Assembly (NCBI GenBank): GCA_028820215.1
Contig: JAPPKD010000110.1
Span: 3,976-16,449 of the forward strand
Direction: 5' to 3'
Length of the DNA: 12,474 nt
Source: Spirochaetaceae bacterium
GTDB taxonomy: Bacteria; Spirochaetota; Spirochaetia; SZUA-6; Bin103
Positions 6,776 through 12,474 of the stretch are shown here, one piece after another. A model generated the notes under the pieces. The model was not told where the DNA came from, did no database searches, and was given only the letters and a program-made list of their open reading frames with translations. The translations under genes and the position numbers were made by a program. The first letter of the stretch is position 1. Every line of letters begins with the position of its first letter.

Positions 6776-7089
6776 TGTTCGGCCTCGGGCTCTGGGAGAT
6801 CGGCATCATCGCGCTGGTGATCGTGCTGTTCGTGAAGCCGAGCGAGCTGCCGCGCGCGGCGCGCACGGTCGGACGGGTCGTGCGGAAGGTCCAGACCGCG
6901 TCCGCGCGCGCCAAGGCGGAGATGCGCCAGCTCGGCGCCGCCCTCGAGCAGGCGGACCAGGAGCGCTCCGGGGCGACGCCGCCGGATGGCGCGATTCACC
7001 CCATGCAGACCCGGCCGGCGGAGGAAGACGGGGACGCGGGACAGGGGTATATTGACAAGACCTCGTCCGGAGACGCGGTAGAGAGGTAG
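6775..7089 (+). CDS. tatB: TatB-like (TatA/B/E family) translocase subunit
   Basis: This 104-residue protein has one N-terminal membrane helix (about 9-21), a Pro hinge, an amphipathic basic helix (RAARTVGRVVRKVQTASARAK) and a polar C-terminal tail. Glu8 before the helix is the residue that marks TatB in E. coli. The longer tail and the position next to tatC also fit TatB, which helps form the signal-peptide receptor. The hinge is odd: KPSELP replaces the usual G-P..LP, so the hinge glycine is Lys21. TatA and TatB cannot be separated safely from sequence alone. GGAGG at 6764-6768 lies 6 nt before the ATG, which shares its first base with the tatC stop (TGATG). Confidence 0.8.
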   Translation: MFGLGLWEIGIIALVIVLFVKPSELPRAARTVGRVVRKVQTASARAKAEMRQLGAALEQADQERSGATPPDGAIHPMQTRPAEEDGDAGQGYIDKTSSGDAVER

Positions 7090-7094
7090 CAAGC

Positions 7095-7319
7095 ATGCTT
7101 GGCCATCCGGAGATACTGATCGTCGGCGTGATCGTCCTGGTGCTGTTCGGCGCTTCGGCGATCCCGCGATTCGCGCGCTCGATCGGCCGCGCCAAGGCAG
7201 AGTTCGAGAAGGGTCTGACGACCGGCCAGAAGGACGCCGAAGGCGCGGAAGGCGACCGCAAGGCGCTGCAGGACGCGGCGGAGTCCGACGGCAGGGCAAA
7301 TAGCGGCGGGACGAAGTAG
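7095..7319 (+). CDS. tatA: Twin-arginine translocase pore subunit TatA
   Basis: This is a short 74-residue protein with an N-terminal membrane helix (about 6-17), the Phe18-Gly19 hinge motif (LFGASAIPRFARSIGRAK) and an amphipathic helix, then a charged tail. TatA oligomers open the membrane for folded Tat substrates. The FG motif and short length separate it from the TatB-like protein just upstream. GAGAGG at 7081-7086 lies 8 nt before the ATG, and only 5 bp separate it from the preceding stop. It is the last gene of the plus-strand run before the converging coaBC. Confidence 0.9.
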   Translation: MLGHPEILIVGVIVLVLFGASAIPRFARSIGRAKAEFEKGLTTGQKDAEGAEGDRKALQDAAESDGRANSGGTK

Positions 7320-7323
7320 CCGG

Positions 7324-7336
7324 ACTCCGGGGGAGT
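7324..7336. terminator. Possible weak bidirectional hairpin between convergent genes
   Basis: ACTCC-GGG-GGAGT forms a 5-bp stem in the 42-bp space between the tatA and coaBC stops. It has no T-run on either side, so intrinsic termination is doubtful; position is the main argument. Confidence 0.2.
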
Positions 7337-7342
7337 AGTCGG

Positions 7343-7373
7343 ACCTCAGGCGCCCAGAACCTCAGACGCCCAG
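7343..7373. repeat. Imperfect 16-bp tandem duplication at the coaBC stop
   Basis: ACCTCAGGCGCCCAG (7343-7357) is followed by ACCTCAGACGCCCAG (7359-7373): one mismatch in 15 with a 16-bp period. The second copy contains the last codons and stop of coaBC, so the copy outside the gene looks like a duplicated gene end. Confidence 0.75.
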
Positions 7374-8588
7374 CAGCGCCCCCACCCGATCCAGCAGGCG
7401 GTGCGCCGCCTGCTCCTTGGACAGTTCCGGCAGAAGCTCCTCGCGTCCCGTGCGATCGATCAGCGTCAGCGCCACGCGGGCGGCGCCGAACGGCCGCCGG
7501 TCGGAACCGACCGCGTTGGCGGCAATCAGGTCCAGTCGCTTGGTGGCAAGCTTGCGGCGCGCTCCCTCCCGGAGCCGCTCGGTCTCGGCGGCGAAGCCGA
7601 CCACCACCGGAGGCCGCTGCCACCCGTCGCCGCCGGCCGCAAGCGATGCCAGTATGTCGTCGGTCGGCTCCAGCTCGATCGTCAACCCGGGCCGTCCCGC
7701 CTTCTTGATCTTGGCCATCGCGGGCGCCGAGGGACGAAAGTCTGCGACCGCTGCCGACATGATCAGCGCATCCCGGCCCGGCAGGTGCTCCCTGACGGCA
7801 TGCGCCATGCCGGCGGCGCTCTCGACGTCGACCGGCGTGATGCCGGGCTCGGTCTCGGCGGCGGCGGTGGTCACCAGAATGACCTCGGCGCCGCGGTCGC
7901 GGGCGGCCGCCGCCACGGCGCGGCCCATCAGGCCGGACGAGCGGTTGGTCAGGGTCCGGACCGGGTCCACGGCCTCCCGCGTGCCGCCGGCGGTGATCAG
8001 CATGGAGCGGCCGGCCAGATCGCCGTGCGCGCCCAGCGCGTGGCGGATGTGCCGGGTGATCGACGCCGGTTCGGCCATGCGGCCGACTCCGTGGGCGCCG
8101 GACGCCAGCCGGCCGGTCGCAGGCGGAACGACGGTCATCCCGTCGGCGGCGATTTGCTCGACGTTGCGCTGCGTCGGCGGCTTCTCCCACATCGTGCTCT
8201 CCATGGCCGGCGCGACCAGCACCGGCGCCGGGCTGGCCAGCACGGTCGCCGCCACCACGTCGTCGGCCGCGCCGCGGGCCAGGCGGGCGATGGTGTTGGC
8301 GGACGCCGGCGCCACGACCACCAGATCGTGCGCGGTCGCAAGCTCGACATGCTGAACGCCCGCGTGATCGGGATCGAACAGGTCGGTGACCACCCGCTCG
8401 GCGGTGATCGCCTGGAAGGTGAGCGGCTGGATGAACCTGCGGGCTCCGGCCGACATCACCACGCGCACGCGGATGCCGAGTTGCACCAGCTCGCTGACCA
8501 GGGCAGCGGCCTTGTAGGCGGCGATGCCGCCGGTGACGCACACCAGCACCGACCGGCCGGCGAACGGACTTCGCAATTCGGCGTTCAT
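7362..8588 (-). CDS. coaBC: Bifunctional phosphopantothenoylcysteine decarboxylase / phosphopantothenate-cysteine ligase
   Basis: CoaBC joins cysteine to 4'-phosphopantothenate (CTP-dependent, CoaB half) and decarboxylates the product with FMN (CoaC half) to 4'-phosphopantetheine. The 408-residue product has the CoaC half first: VTGGIAAYKA, His80 before the VVAPASANTIAR loop, and APAMESTMW. In that last motif Glu130 replaces the usual Asn of PAMN..M. The active-site lid reads GRLASGAHGVGRM, with Ser163 at the position of the reductive Cys158 of E. coli CoaC. The CoaB half has ITAGGTREAVDPVR, TNRSSGLMG, SAAVADFRP with KIKK, and VGFAAETE. ATG 8588 has GAGG 5 nt upstream. GTG 8609, overlapping the coaX stop as GTGA and preceded by GGGGAGGA, is a strong alternative adding seven residues. 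Confidence 0.94.
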   Translation of the reverse strand: MNAELRSPFAGRSVLVCVTGGIAAYKAAALVSELVQLGIRVRVVMSAGARRFIQPLTFQAITAERVVTDLFDPDHAGVQHVELATAHDLVVVAPASANTIARLARGAADDVVAATVLASPAPVLVAPAMESTMWEKPPTQRNVEQIAADGMTVVPPATGRLASGAHGVGRMAEPASITRHIRHALGAHGDLAGRSMLITAGGTREAVDPVRTLTNRSSGLMGRAVAAAARDRGAEVILVTTAAAETEPGITPVDVESAAGMAHAVREHLPGRDALIMSAAVADFRPSAPAMAKIKKAGRPGLTIELEPTDDILASLAAGGDGWQRPPVVVGFAAETERLREGARRKLATKRLDLIAANAVGSDRRPFGAARVALTLIDRTGREELLPELSKEQAAHRLLDRVGALLGV

Positions 8589-8605
8589 GGCGTCCTCGCC
8601 GTCGC

Positions 8606-9412
8606 TCACGTCTTCCTCCCCGTCCTGGTGTTGCCCAGGTTCGCGTTCCACGTCAGTCGCAGCCCCTTGAGCGTGATCCACGGATCGACCGCGTCGATCA
8701 CCCGTGTCAGCGGCGCGATGGTGTCGGCCAACCCGCCGGTCGCCAGCACGTAGGCGCTGCCGCCGAGCTCGGCCCGGAAGCGCGCCACCATGCCCTCCAC
8801 CAGGCCCACGTAGCCGTAGATCAGCCCGGACTGCACCGCGTGCGTGGTGTTGGTGCCGATCGCGTGAGGCGGCGCCACCAGCTCGATGCGCCCGAGCTTG
8901 GCGGCGCGCTCCGCGAGCGCGTCCGCGGCGATCTCGATGCCGGGGGCGATGGCCCCGCCCAGGTACTGGCCGGACGCGTCGATCGCGTCGAAGGTGGTTC
9001 CGGTGCCGAAGTCCACCACGCAGATCGGGCCGCCGTGCTCGGCGAACGCCGCCGCGGCGTCGACGATGCGGTCGGCGCCCACGTCCCGCAGGCTGTCGTA
9101 GCGGACGCGCACGCCGGTCCTGACGCCGACGCCGACGATGAGCGGCTCCAGTCCCAGCCGGCTGCGGCACAGCGTGGCGAACACTCCCTGCACCGCCGGC
9201 ACCGAGCTGGCGATCGCTACCGCGTCGATCGCCTCCTCCGTCAGTCCCTCCAACTGCAGGAGTTGCCGGAGCAGCACGGCGTACTCGTCGGCCTGCGCGT
9301 TGGCGCGGGTCGACAGCCGCCACGTGGCGGCGGGAGCGGCGTGCTCGGCTGCGTCGGGGGGAAAGGTGCCGAGCACGATGTTGGTATTGCCGATGTCCAT
9401 GCAGAGCAGCAT
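8606..9412 (-). CDS. coaX: Type III pantothenate kinase
   Basis: CoaX phosphorylates pantothenate with ATP and a monovalent cation, the first committed step to CoA. Type III enzymes are typically not feedback-inhibited by CoA. The 268-residue product has the ASKHA-fold phosphate motif DIGNTN (6-11), SSVPAV, VGADRIVDA with the catalytic-type Asp114, and VVDFGTGTTFD (second phosphate motif). It also has GGAIAPGI and IGTNTTHAVQSGLIYGY. Length is typical. The ATG shares one base with the panC stop (TGATG), with GGTGAG just upstream. Its place after panC and before coaBC agrees with the pathway order. Confidence 0.95.
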   Translation of the reverse strand: MLLCMDIGNTNIVLGTFPPDAAEHAAPAATWRLSTRANAQADEYAVLLRQLLQLEGLTEEAIDAVAIASSVPAVQGVFATLCRSRLGLEPLIVGVGVRTGVRVRYDSLRDVGADRIVDAAAAFAEHGGPICVVDFGTGTTFDAIDASGQYLGGAIAPGIEIAADALAERAAKLGRIELVAPPHAIGTNTTHAVQSGLIYGYVGLVEGMVARFRAELGGSAYVLATGGLADTIAPLTRVIDAVDPWITLKGLRLTWNANLGNTRTGRKT

Positions 9413-10251
9413 CAGCTCACCGGCTCTAGCGGCACGTTGTCGATCAGCCGCACGCCGCCCACCCGGGCGGCGATCGACGCCACCGCCGGGCGTGCGACGG
9501 TGTCCAGTTCCGCCATCGTGTCCGGGTCTGCGACGCTCGCGTACTCCAGCTCGACGCTGCCGCGGAGCCGGTCGCGGAGCACCGCGCGCAGCGCCTCGGC
9601 ATCCCGCTCGCCGGCGGCGAACCGTGCCCGGCATGCCTCCAGGGCCCGCGGGATCGCGACCGCGCGGGCGCGCTGTTCCGGGGTGAGCAACGCATTCCGC
9701 GAGCTCAGCGCCACGCCGTCATGGTCGCGGACCGTCGCGCAGACGACCAGTTCGACGTCCATGTCGAGGTCGGTGACCATGCGCCGCAACACGGCCACCT
9801 GCTGCGCGTCCTTCTGCCCGAAGTAGGCGCGCGCGGGCGTGACGATGTTCAGCAGCTTGGCCACCACCGTGCAGACACCACGGAAATGGCCGGGCCTCCC
9901 GGCGCCTTCCAGCCGAACGCCTGCGTGTCCCGGCAGCACCGTGGTGTCGAATCCCGGCGGATACATCGTCTGCACCTTCGGCGCGAACACCAGGGAGGCG
10001 CCGGCGTCGCGGAACAGCGCCAGATCGTCGTCACGGGTGCGCGGATAGGACTCCAGATCGGCCTCTTCGGAGAATTGCGTGGGGTTGAGGAACAGCGTCC
10101 CCACCACCGTGTCACCGGCGGCACGGGCGTGCTCGACCAGTGACCGATGTCCGGCGTGCAGGGCGCCCAGCGTCGCGACCAGGCCGACCGTCGACCGACC
10201 CACGGCGCGCACGAACGAGCGCACGTGGTCGACCCGTTCGACCACCCTCAT
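9412..10251 (-). CDS. panC: Pantothenate synthetase (pantoate-beta-alanine ligase)
   Basis: PanC condenses pantoate and beta-alanine through a pantoyl-adenylate. The 279-residue protein has the nucleotidyltransferase motif LHAGH (31-35; His32 and His35 bind ATP), FLNPTQF with Gln59 for pantoate, ESYPRT, and HFRGVCTVVAKLLNI. It also has YFGQKDAQQ and RDHDGVALSSRN (175-186, with the KMSK-equivalent loop). The usual PTMG before the HxGH-like motif reads ATLG here, a mild change. The ATG overlaps the panB stop as ATGA, with GAGG 5 nt upstream. No panD for beta-alanine or panE for pantoate is in this window. Confidence 0.96.
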   Translation of the reverse strand: MRVVERVDHVRSFVRAVGRSTVGLVATLGALHAGHRSLVEHARAAGDTVVGTLFLNPTQFSEEADLESYPRTRDDDLALFRDAGASLVFAPKVQTMYPPGFDTTVLPGHAGVRLEGAGRPGHFRGVCTVVAKLLNIVTPARAYFGQKDAQQVAVLRRMVTDLDMDVELVVCATVRDHDGVALSSRNALLTPEQRARAVAIPRALEACRARFAAGERDAEALRAVLRDRLRGSVELEYASVADPDTMAELDTVARPAVASIAARVGGVRLIDNVPLEPVS

Positions 10252-11129
10252 GCCGTCCTCGTGCGCAGCCCCGCGTCGCGCCGCTCGGCGGCCAGCGCAT
10301 GGTCGAAGCGGGCGATCTCATCGGCCGGCATGAGATACGCGTGCTCCTTGTCCGGATAGGCGCGGGTGCGCACGTCACGGGCGTAGTCGGCGATCGCGCG
10401 GCTGATCTCCGCGCCCGCCTCGCCGTAGCGGCGCACGAAGCGGGGCGAGGGGCCGGAGTGGATGCCGGTGAGCTCATGGAACACCAGCACCTGCCCGGAG
10501 CAGCCGGCGCCCGCGCCGATGCCGATCGTCGGAACGGTCAGATCCGCCGTGATGCGGCTTGCCACCGCACGCACGACCGCCTCCAGCACGATCGAGAAGC
10601 AGCCGGCGCGCTGCAGCGCCAGCGCGTCGCGGTAGAGCTGAACGCCGGTCTCGGCGTCGCGGCCGGTCACGATGTGCGATCCGAAGCTGACCGCCGACTG
10701 CGGCGTGTAGCCGATGTGGCCCATAACCGCGACGCCCGCGTCGACGATGGCCCGCACGGTCTGCGCGCGGACCTCGCCCCCTTCCAGCTTGACCGCGTCG
10801 ACACCGCTCTCCTTGACGAAGCGGATGGCGTTGCGCACCGCCTCTTCGTCGGATATCTGGTAGGAGCCGAGCGGCAGGTCGCCGACCACCAGCGCGCGCG
10901 GGCGGGTGCGGGTGACCGCACGGCAGTGATGAAGCATCTCGTCGACCGTCACCGGCACGGTGCTGTCGTATCCCAGGGCGAACTCTGCCAGGGTGTCGCC
11001 CACCAGGATCAGGTCGACGCCGGCGCCGTCGGCCAGACGGGCGCTCGCCGCGTCGTAGGCGGTGACCATCACCAGCGGCTCCCGGTCGGGGCGGGTGATG
11101 TCGGTCAGCGTATAGCGGGACCGTTCCAT
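10248..11129 (-). CDS. panB: 3-methyl-2-oxobutanoate hydroxymethyltransferase
   Basis: PanB transfers a hydroxymethyl group from methylene-tetrahydrofolate to 2-oxoisovalerate, giving ketopantoate. The 293-residue TIM-barrel protein has VTAYDAASA, LVGDT with Mg-ligand Asp45, GYDSTVPVTVDEM, and GDLPLGSYQ with Asp84. It also has AVKLEGG, MGHIGYTPQS, VLEAV with Glu183 in the place of the catalytic base, and IGIGAGAGCSGQVLV. In the last motif Ser211 replaces the usual Asp of C-D-G-Q. The start ATG 11129 has AAGGAG 6 nt upstream; ATG 11135 would abut that site with no spacer and is rejected. It is the first gene of the operon and starts 222 bp from the divergent ATPase gene. Confidence 0.96.
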   Translation of the reverse strand: MERSRYTLTDITRPDREPLVMVTAYDAASARLADGAGVDLILVGDTLAEFALGYDSTVPVTVDEMLHHCRAVTRTRPRALVVGDLPLGSYQISDEEAVRNAIRFVKESGVDAVKLEGGEVRAQTVRAIVDAGVAVMGHIGYTPQSAVSFGSHIVTGRDAETGVQLYRDALALQRAGCFSIVLEAVVRAVASRITADLTVPTIGIGAGAGCSGQVLVFHELTGIHSGPSPRFVRRYGEAGAEISRAIADYARDVRTRAYPDKEHAYLMPADEIARFDHALAAERRDAGLRTRTA

Positions 11130-11351
11130 GGGCATCTCCTTCGCCCAAGGCGGACCCCGTGTGGAGCGTGTGACGCATCTGCCGTGCCGTCCCGGTGGGT
11201 ACGGCCGGCGCGACGGCTCCGTGGGACCGGCTGGGGCTTGCCGCCTCACCGAGGTCGGCTGCTCTCTGTGTCCATAGTATAGGCGATGCGCGGGGGAGGG
11301 AGCACCCGTCTCGGAGTGACGTCTGCTCGGCGCGATGCCACACTGGAGACC
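11130..11351. promoter_or_regulatory. Divergent intergenic region between panB and the ATPase gene
   Basis: These 222 bp separate two divergent genes and must hold both promoters. On the minus strand TATACT (11276-11281) is the best -10 candidate, placed to give panB a leader of about 140 nt; no good -35 lies at 16-19 bp. That leader can fold into at least two stems. One is GCCG-A-CCTC/GAGG-CGGC with a single bulged A (11240-11259). The other is GCCGTC/GACGGC enclosing CCGG/CCGG (11186-11217). On the plus strand a TATAGG at 11278-11283 is the only A/T-rich stretch before the ATPase start. GC richness makes chance hairpins common. Confidence 0.4.
11136..11141 (-). promoter_or_regulatory. Shine-Dalgarno of panB
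   Basis: On the minus strand AAGGAG is followed by ATGCCC and then ATG. The 6-nt spacing selects ATG 11129 as the start over ATG 11135. Confidence 0.7.
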
Positions 11352-12474
11352 GTGCTTACGTTCAACACCGAGGGGCCGGTCGTGGCGGCGGACCACTACC
11401 ACATCCCGCCGCTGGAGCGGATCGACCTCGACGAGGTGCTGGGTCTCGTACGGGACAAGAAGTACTTCGTGCTGCACGCGCCGCGGCAGACCGGCAAGAC
11501 GTCGGCGCTGCTGGCGCTGCGCGACCTGCTGAACGGCGGGCATGCCGGCGACTACCGGTGCGTGTACGCCAACGTCGAGTCCGGTCAGGCGGCCCGCGAG
11601 AACGTCATGGAAGGCATGCGCACGGTGCTGGCCGAACTGGCGCTCCAGGCAAGCGTGACGCTGGACGACGAGACGTTGGAGAACCTCTGGCCCGCCGTGT
11701 TGGACCGTGTCGGGCCGGGGCAGGCGCTGCGCCAGGCGTTGCTGCGCTGGAGCATGGCCGACCCGCGCCCGCTGGTGGTGCTGATCGACGAGATCGACGC
11801 GCTGGTGGGCGACACCCTGCTGGCGGTGCTCCGGCAGTTGCGCACCGGTTACGTCGACCGCCCGGCGCGCTTCCCGCACAGCATCGTCCTGTGCGGGGTG
11901 CGCGACGTGCGCGACTATCGCATCCACTCGACGGCCGAGGACCGGCTGGTGCTCGGCGGCAGCGCCTTCAACATCAAGTCGGAGTCGCTGCGGTTGGGCG
12001 ACTTCTCCGAACAGGAGATACGGGCGCTGCTGGCGCAGCACACGGCAGCGACCGGTCAGGCGTTCACGGAAGAGGCGCTGGCGCTGATCGGCACGCGCAC
12101 CGCCGGCCAGCCGTGGCTGGTGAACGCGCTGTGCTACGACGCGTGCTTCCGCCACAAACCGGGCCGCGACCGCGCGCTCGCGATCACGGCGGACGCCGTC
12201 GTCGCGGCACAGGAGCGGCTGATCCTGCGCCGCGACACGCACGTCGACGACTTGGCGAACAAGCTGCGCGAGGAGCGCATGCGGCGGGTGGTGGAGCCGA
12301 TCTTGGCCGGCGCCGCCGAGACGAGGTGCTCGGAGGAAGACCTCTCCTACGCACGCGACCTGGGGCTGGTGGCGCGGGACGCCGACGGGCCGCCGCGCAT
12401 CGCCAATCCGATCTACGCGGAGGTGGTGCCGCGCCACCTGAACTACGTGGTGCAGGAGACGCTGCCGCAACGGA
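11352..12474 (+). CDS. AAA-like P-loop ATPase, function unknown (3' end outside window)
   Basis: An open frame of 374 codons runs off the window. It begins VLTFNTEGPVVAADHYHIPP (read with initiator Met), the usual opening of a family of stand-alone AAA-like ATPases. Walker A is APRQTGKT (43-50), with Ala in place of the first Gly. Walker B is LVVLIDEID (Asp146, Glu147). VLCGVRDVRDYRI looks like a sensor strand, SAFNIKSESLRLGDFSEQEI leads into the helical lid, and GQPWLVNALCYDAC follows. A winged-helix-like segment seems to start near residue 305. The GTG at 11352 is chosen from the family N-terminus and GGAG 3 nt upstream; GTG 11316 would add twelve residues. Related ATPases are often multicopy and some carry C-terminal nuclease-like domains, but that part is not visible. 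Confidence 0.8.
   Translation, partial: MLTFNTEGPVVAADHYHIPPLERIDLDEVLGLVRDKKYFVLHAPRQTGKTSALLALRDLLNGGHAGDYRCVYANVESGQAARENVMEGMRTVLAELALQASVTLDDETLENLWPAVLDRVGPGQALRQALLRWSMADPRPLVVLIDEIDALVGDTLLAVLRQLRTGYVDRPARFPHSIVLCGVRDVRDYRIHSTAEDRLVLGGSAFNIKSESLRLGDFSEQEIRALLAQHTAATGQAFTEEALALIGTRTAGQPWLVNALCYDACFRHKPGRDRALAITADAVVAAQERLILRRDTHVDDLANKLREERMRRVVEPILAGAAETRCSEEDLSYARDLGLVARDADGPPRIANPIYAEVVPRHLNYVVQETLPQR

Noticed and set aside
6499..8541. Long minus-strand open frame antisense to tat genes and overlapping coaBC
   Set aside because: Its product is Arg/Gly/Ala-rich low complexity. It is a frame shadow of tatC/tatB/tatA and coaBC, which all carry family motifs.
7401..8753. Plus-strand open frame of 450 codons across coaBC and coaX
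   Set aside because: It is Arg/Gly/His-rich without recognisable motifs and is antisense to two well-supported genes; long shadow frames are expected at this GC content.
10140..11282. Plus-strand open frame of 380 codons across panB and panC
   Set aside because: It is antisense to clear panB and panC and the composition is that of a shadow frame.
11335..11532. Small plus-strand ORF starting at ATG 11335
   Set aside because: It lies in a different frame from the ATPase, which carries Walker A and B motifs; its product is Arg/Thr/Ser-rich and motif-free.
11130..12470. Upstream extension of panB on the minus strand up to 12470
   Set aside because: The frame is open but antisense to the ATPase gene, and panB homology plus AAGGAG place its start at 11129.

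Overview
The window is a gene-dense stretch of high-GC bacterial chromosome. The reading frames show strong G/C preference at third codon positions. The gene content points to a free-living, probably respiring bacterium: System II cytochrome c maturation, a Tat export system, a bacilliredoxin-type thiol protein and a complete pantothenate-to-4'-phosphopantetheine block. I cannot fix the phylum. A lipoprotein-ResB-CcsA arrangement with a long extracytoplasmic CcsA N-terminus recalls Planctomycetes/Verrucomicrobia-type bacteria. The AAA-like ATPase at the right edge recalls families expanded in Spirochaetota and Chloroflexota metagenomes. No plasmid, phage, transposase, CRISPR array, rRNA or convincing tRNA was found.

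Left part, plus strand (1-7319). The window opens in four perfect 18-bp tandem repeats. In one frame they spell the C-terminal tail of an unseen upstream gene, whose stop overlaps the ATG of a winged-helix regulator (ATGA). The regulator is followed, again with overlap, by a divergent cis-prenyltransferase (UppS family). Next come a CGC-motif bacilliredoxin and a small protein with Sm-like character. After a 67-bp gap, a lipoprotein, a ResB-like protein and a CcsA-like haem-handling protein form a cytochrome c biogenesis unit. This runs without a gap into tatC, a tatB-like gene and tatA. Most junctions are ATGA or TGATG overlaps, so transcription is probably continuous over much of this side. 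The common theme of this half is building the cell envelope and extracytoplasmic redox proteins.

Right part, minus strand (7362-11129). A compact operon reads panB-panC-coaX-coaBC with overlapping stops and starts. It covers ketopantoate formation, pantothenate synthesis, phosphorylation, and conversion to 4'-phosphopantetheine. It converges on the tat genes across only 42 bp. A 222-bp divergent intergenic region (11130-11351) holds a candidate panB promoter, a hairpin-rich panB leader and the start of the last gene.

Right edge, plus strand (11352-12474). An AAA-like P-loop ATPase of unknown function runs off the window.

The points most worth a second look are the C-terminal/VNTR repeat, the divergent UppS (His to Tyr at a conserved site), the CoaBC whose decarboxylase-domain Cys appears as Ser, the unassigned Sm-like protein, and the structured panB leader. 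I do not see a clearly novel multi-gene system.
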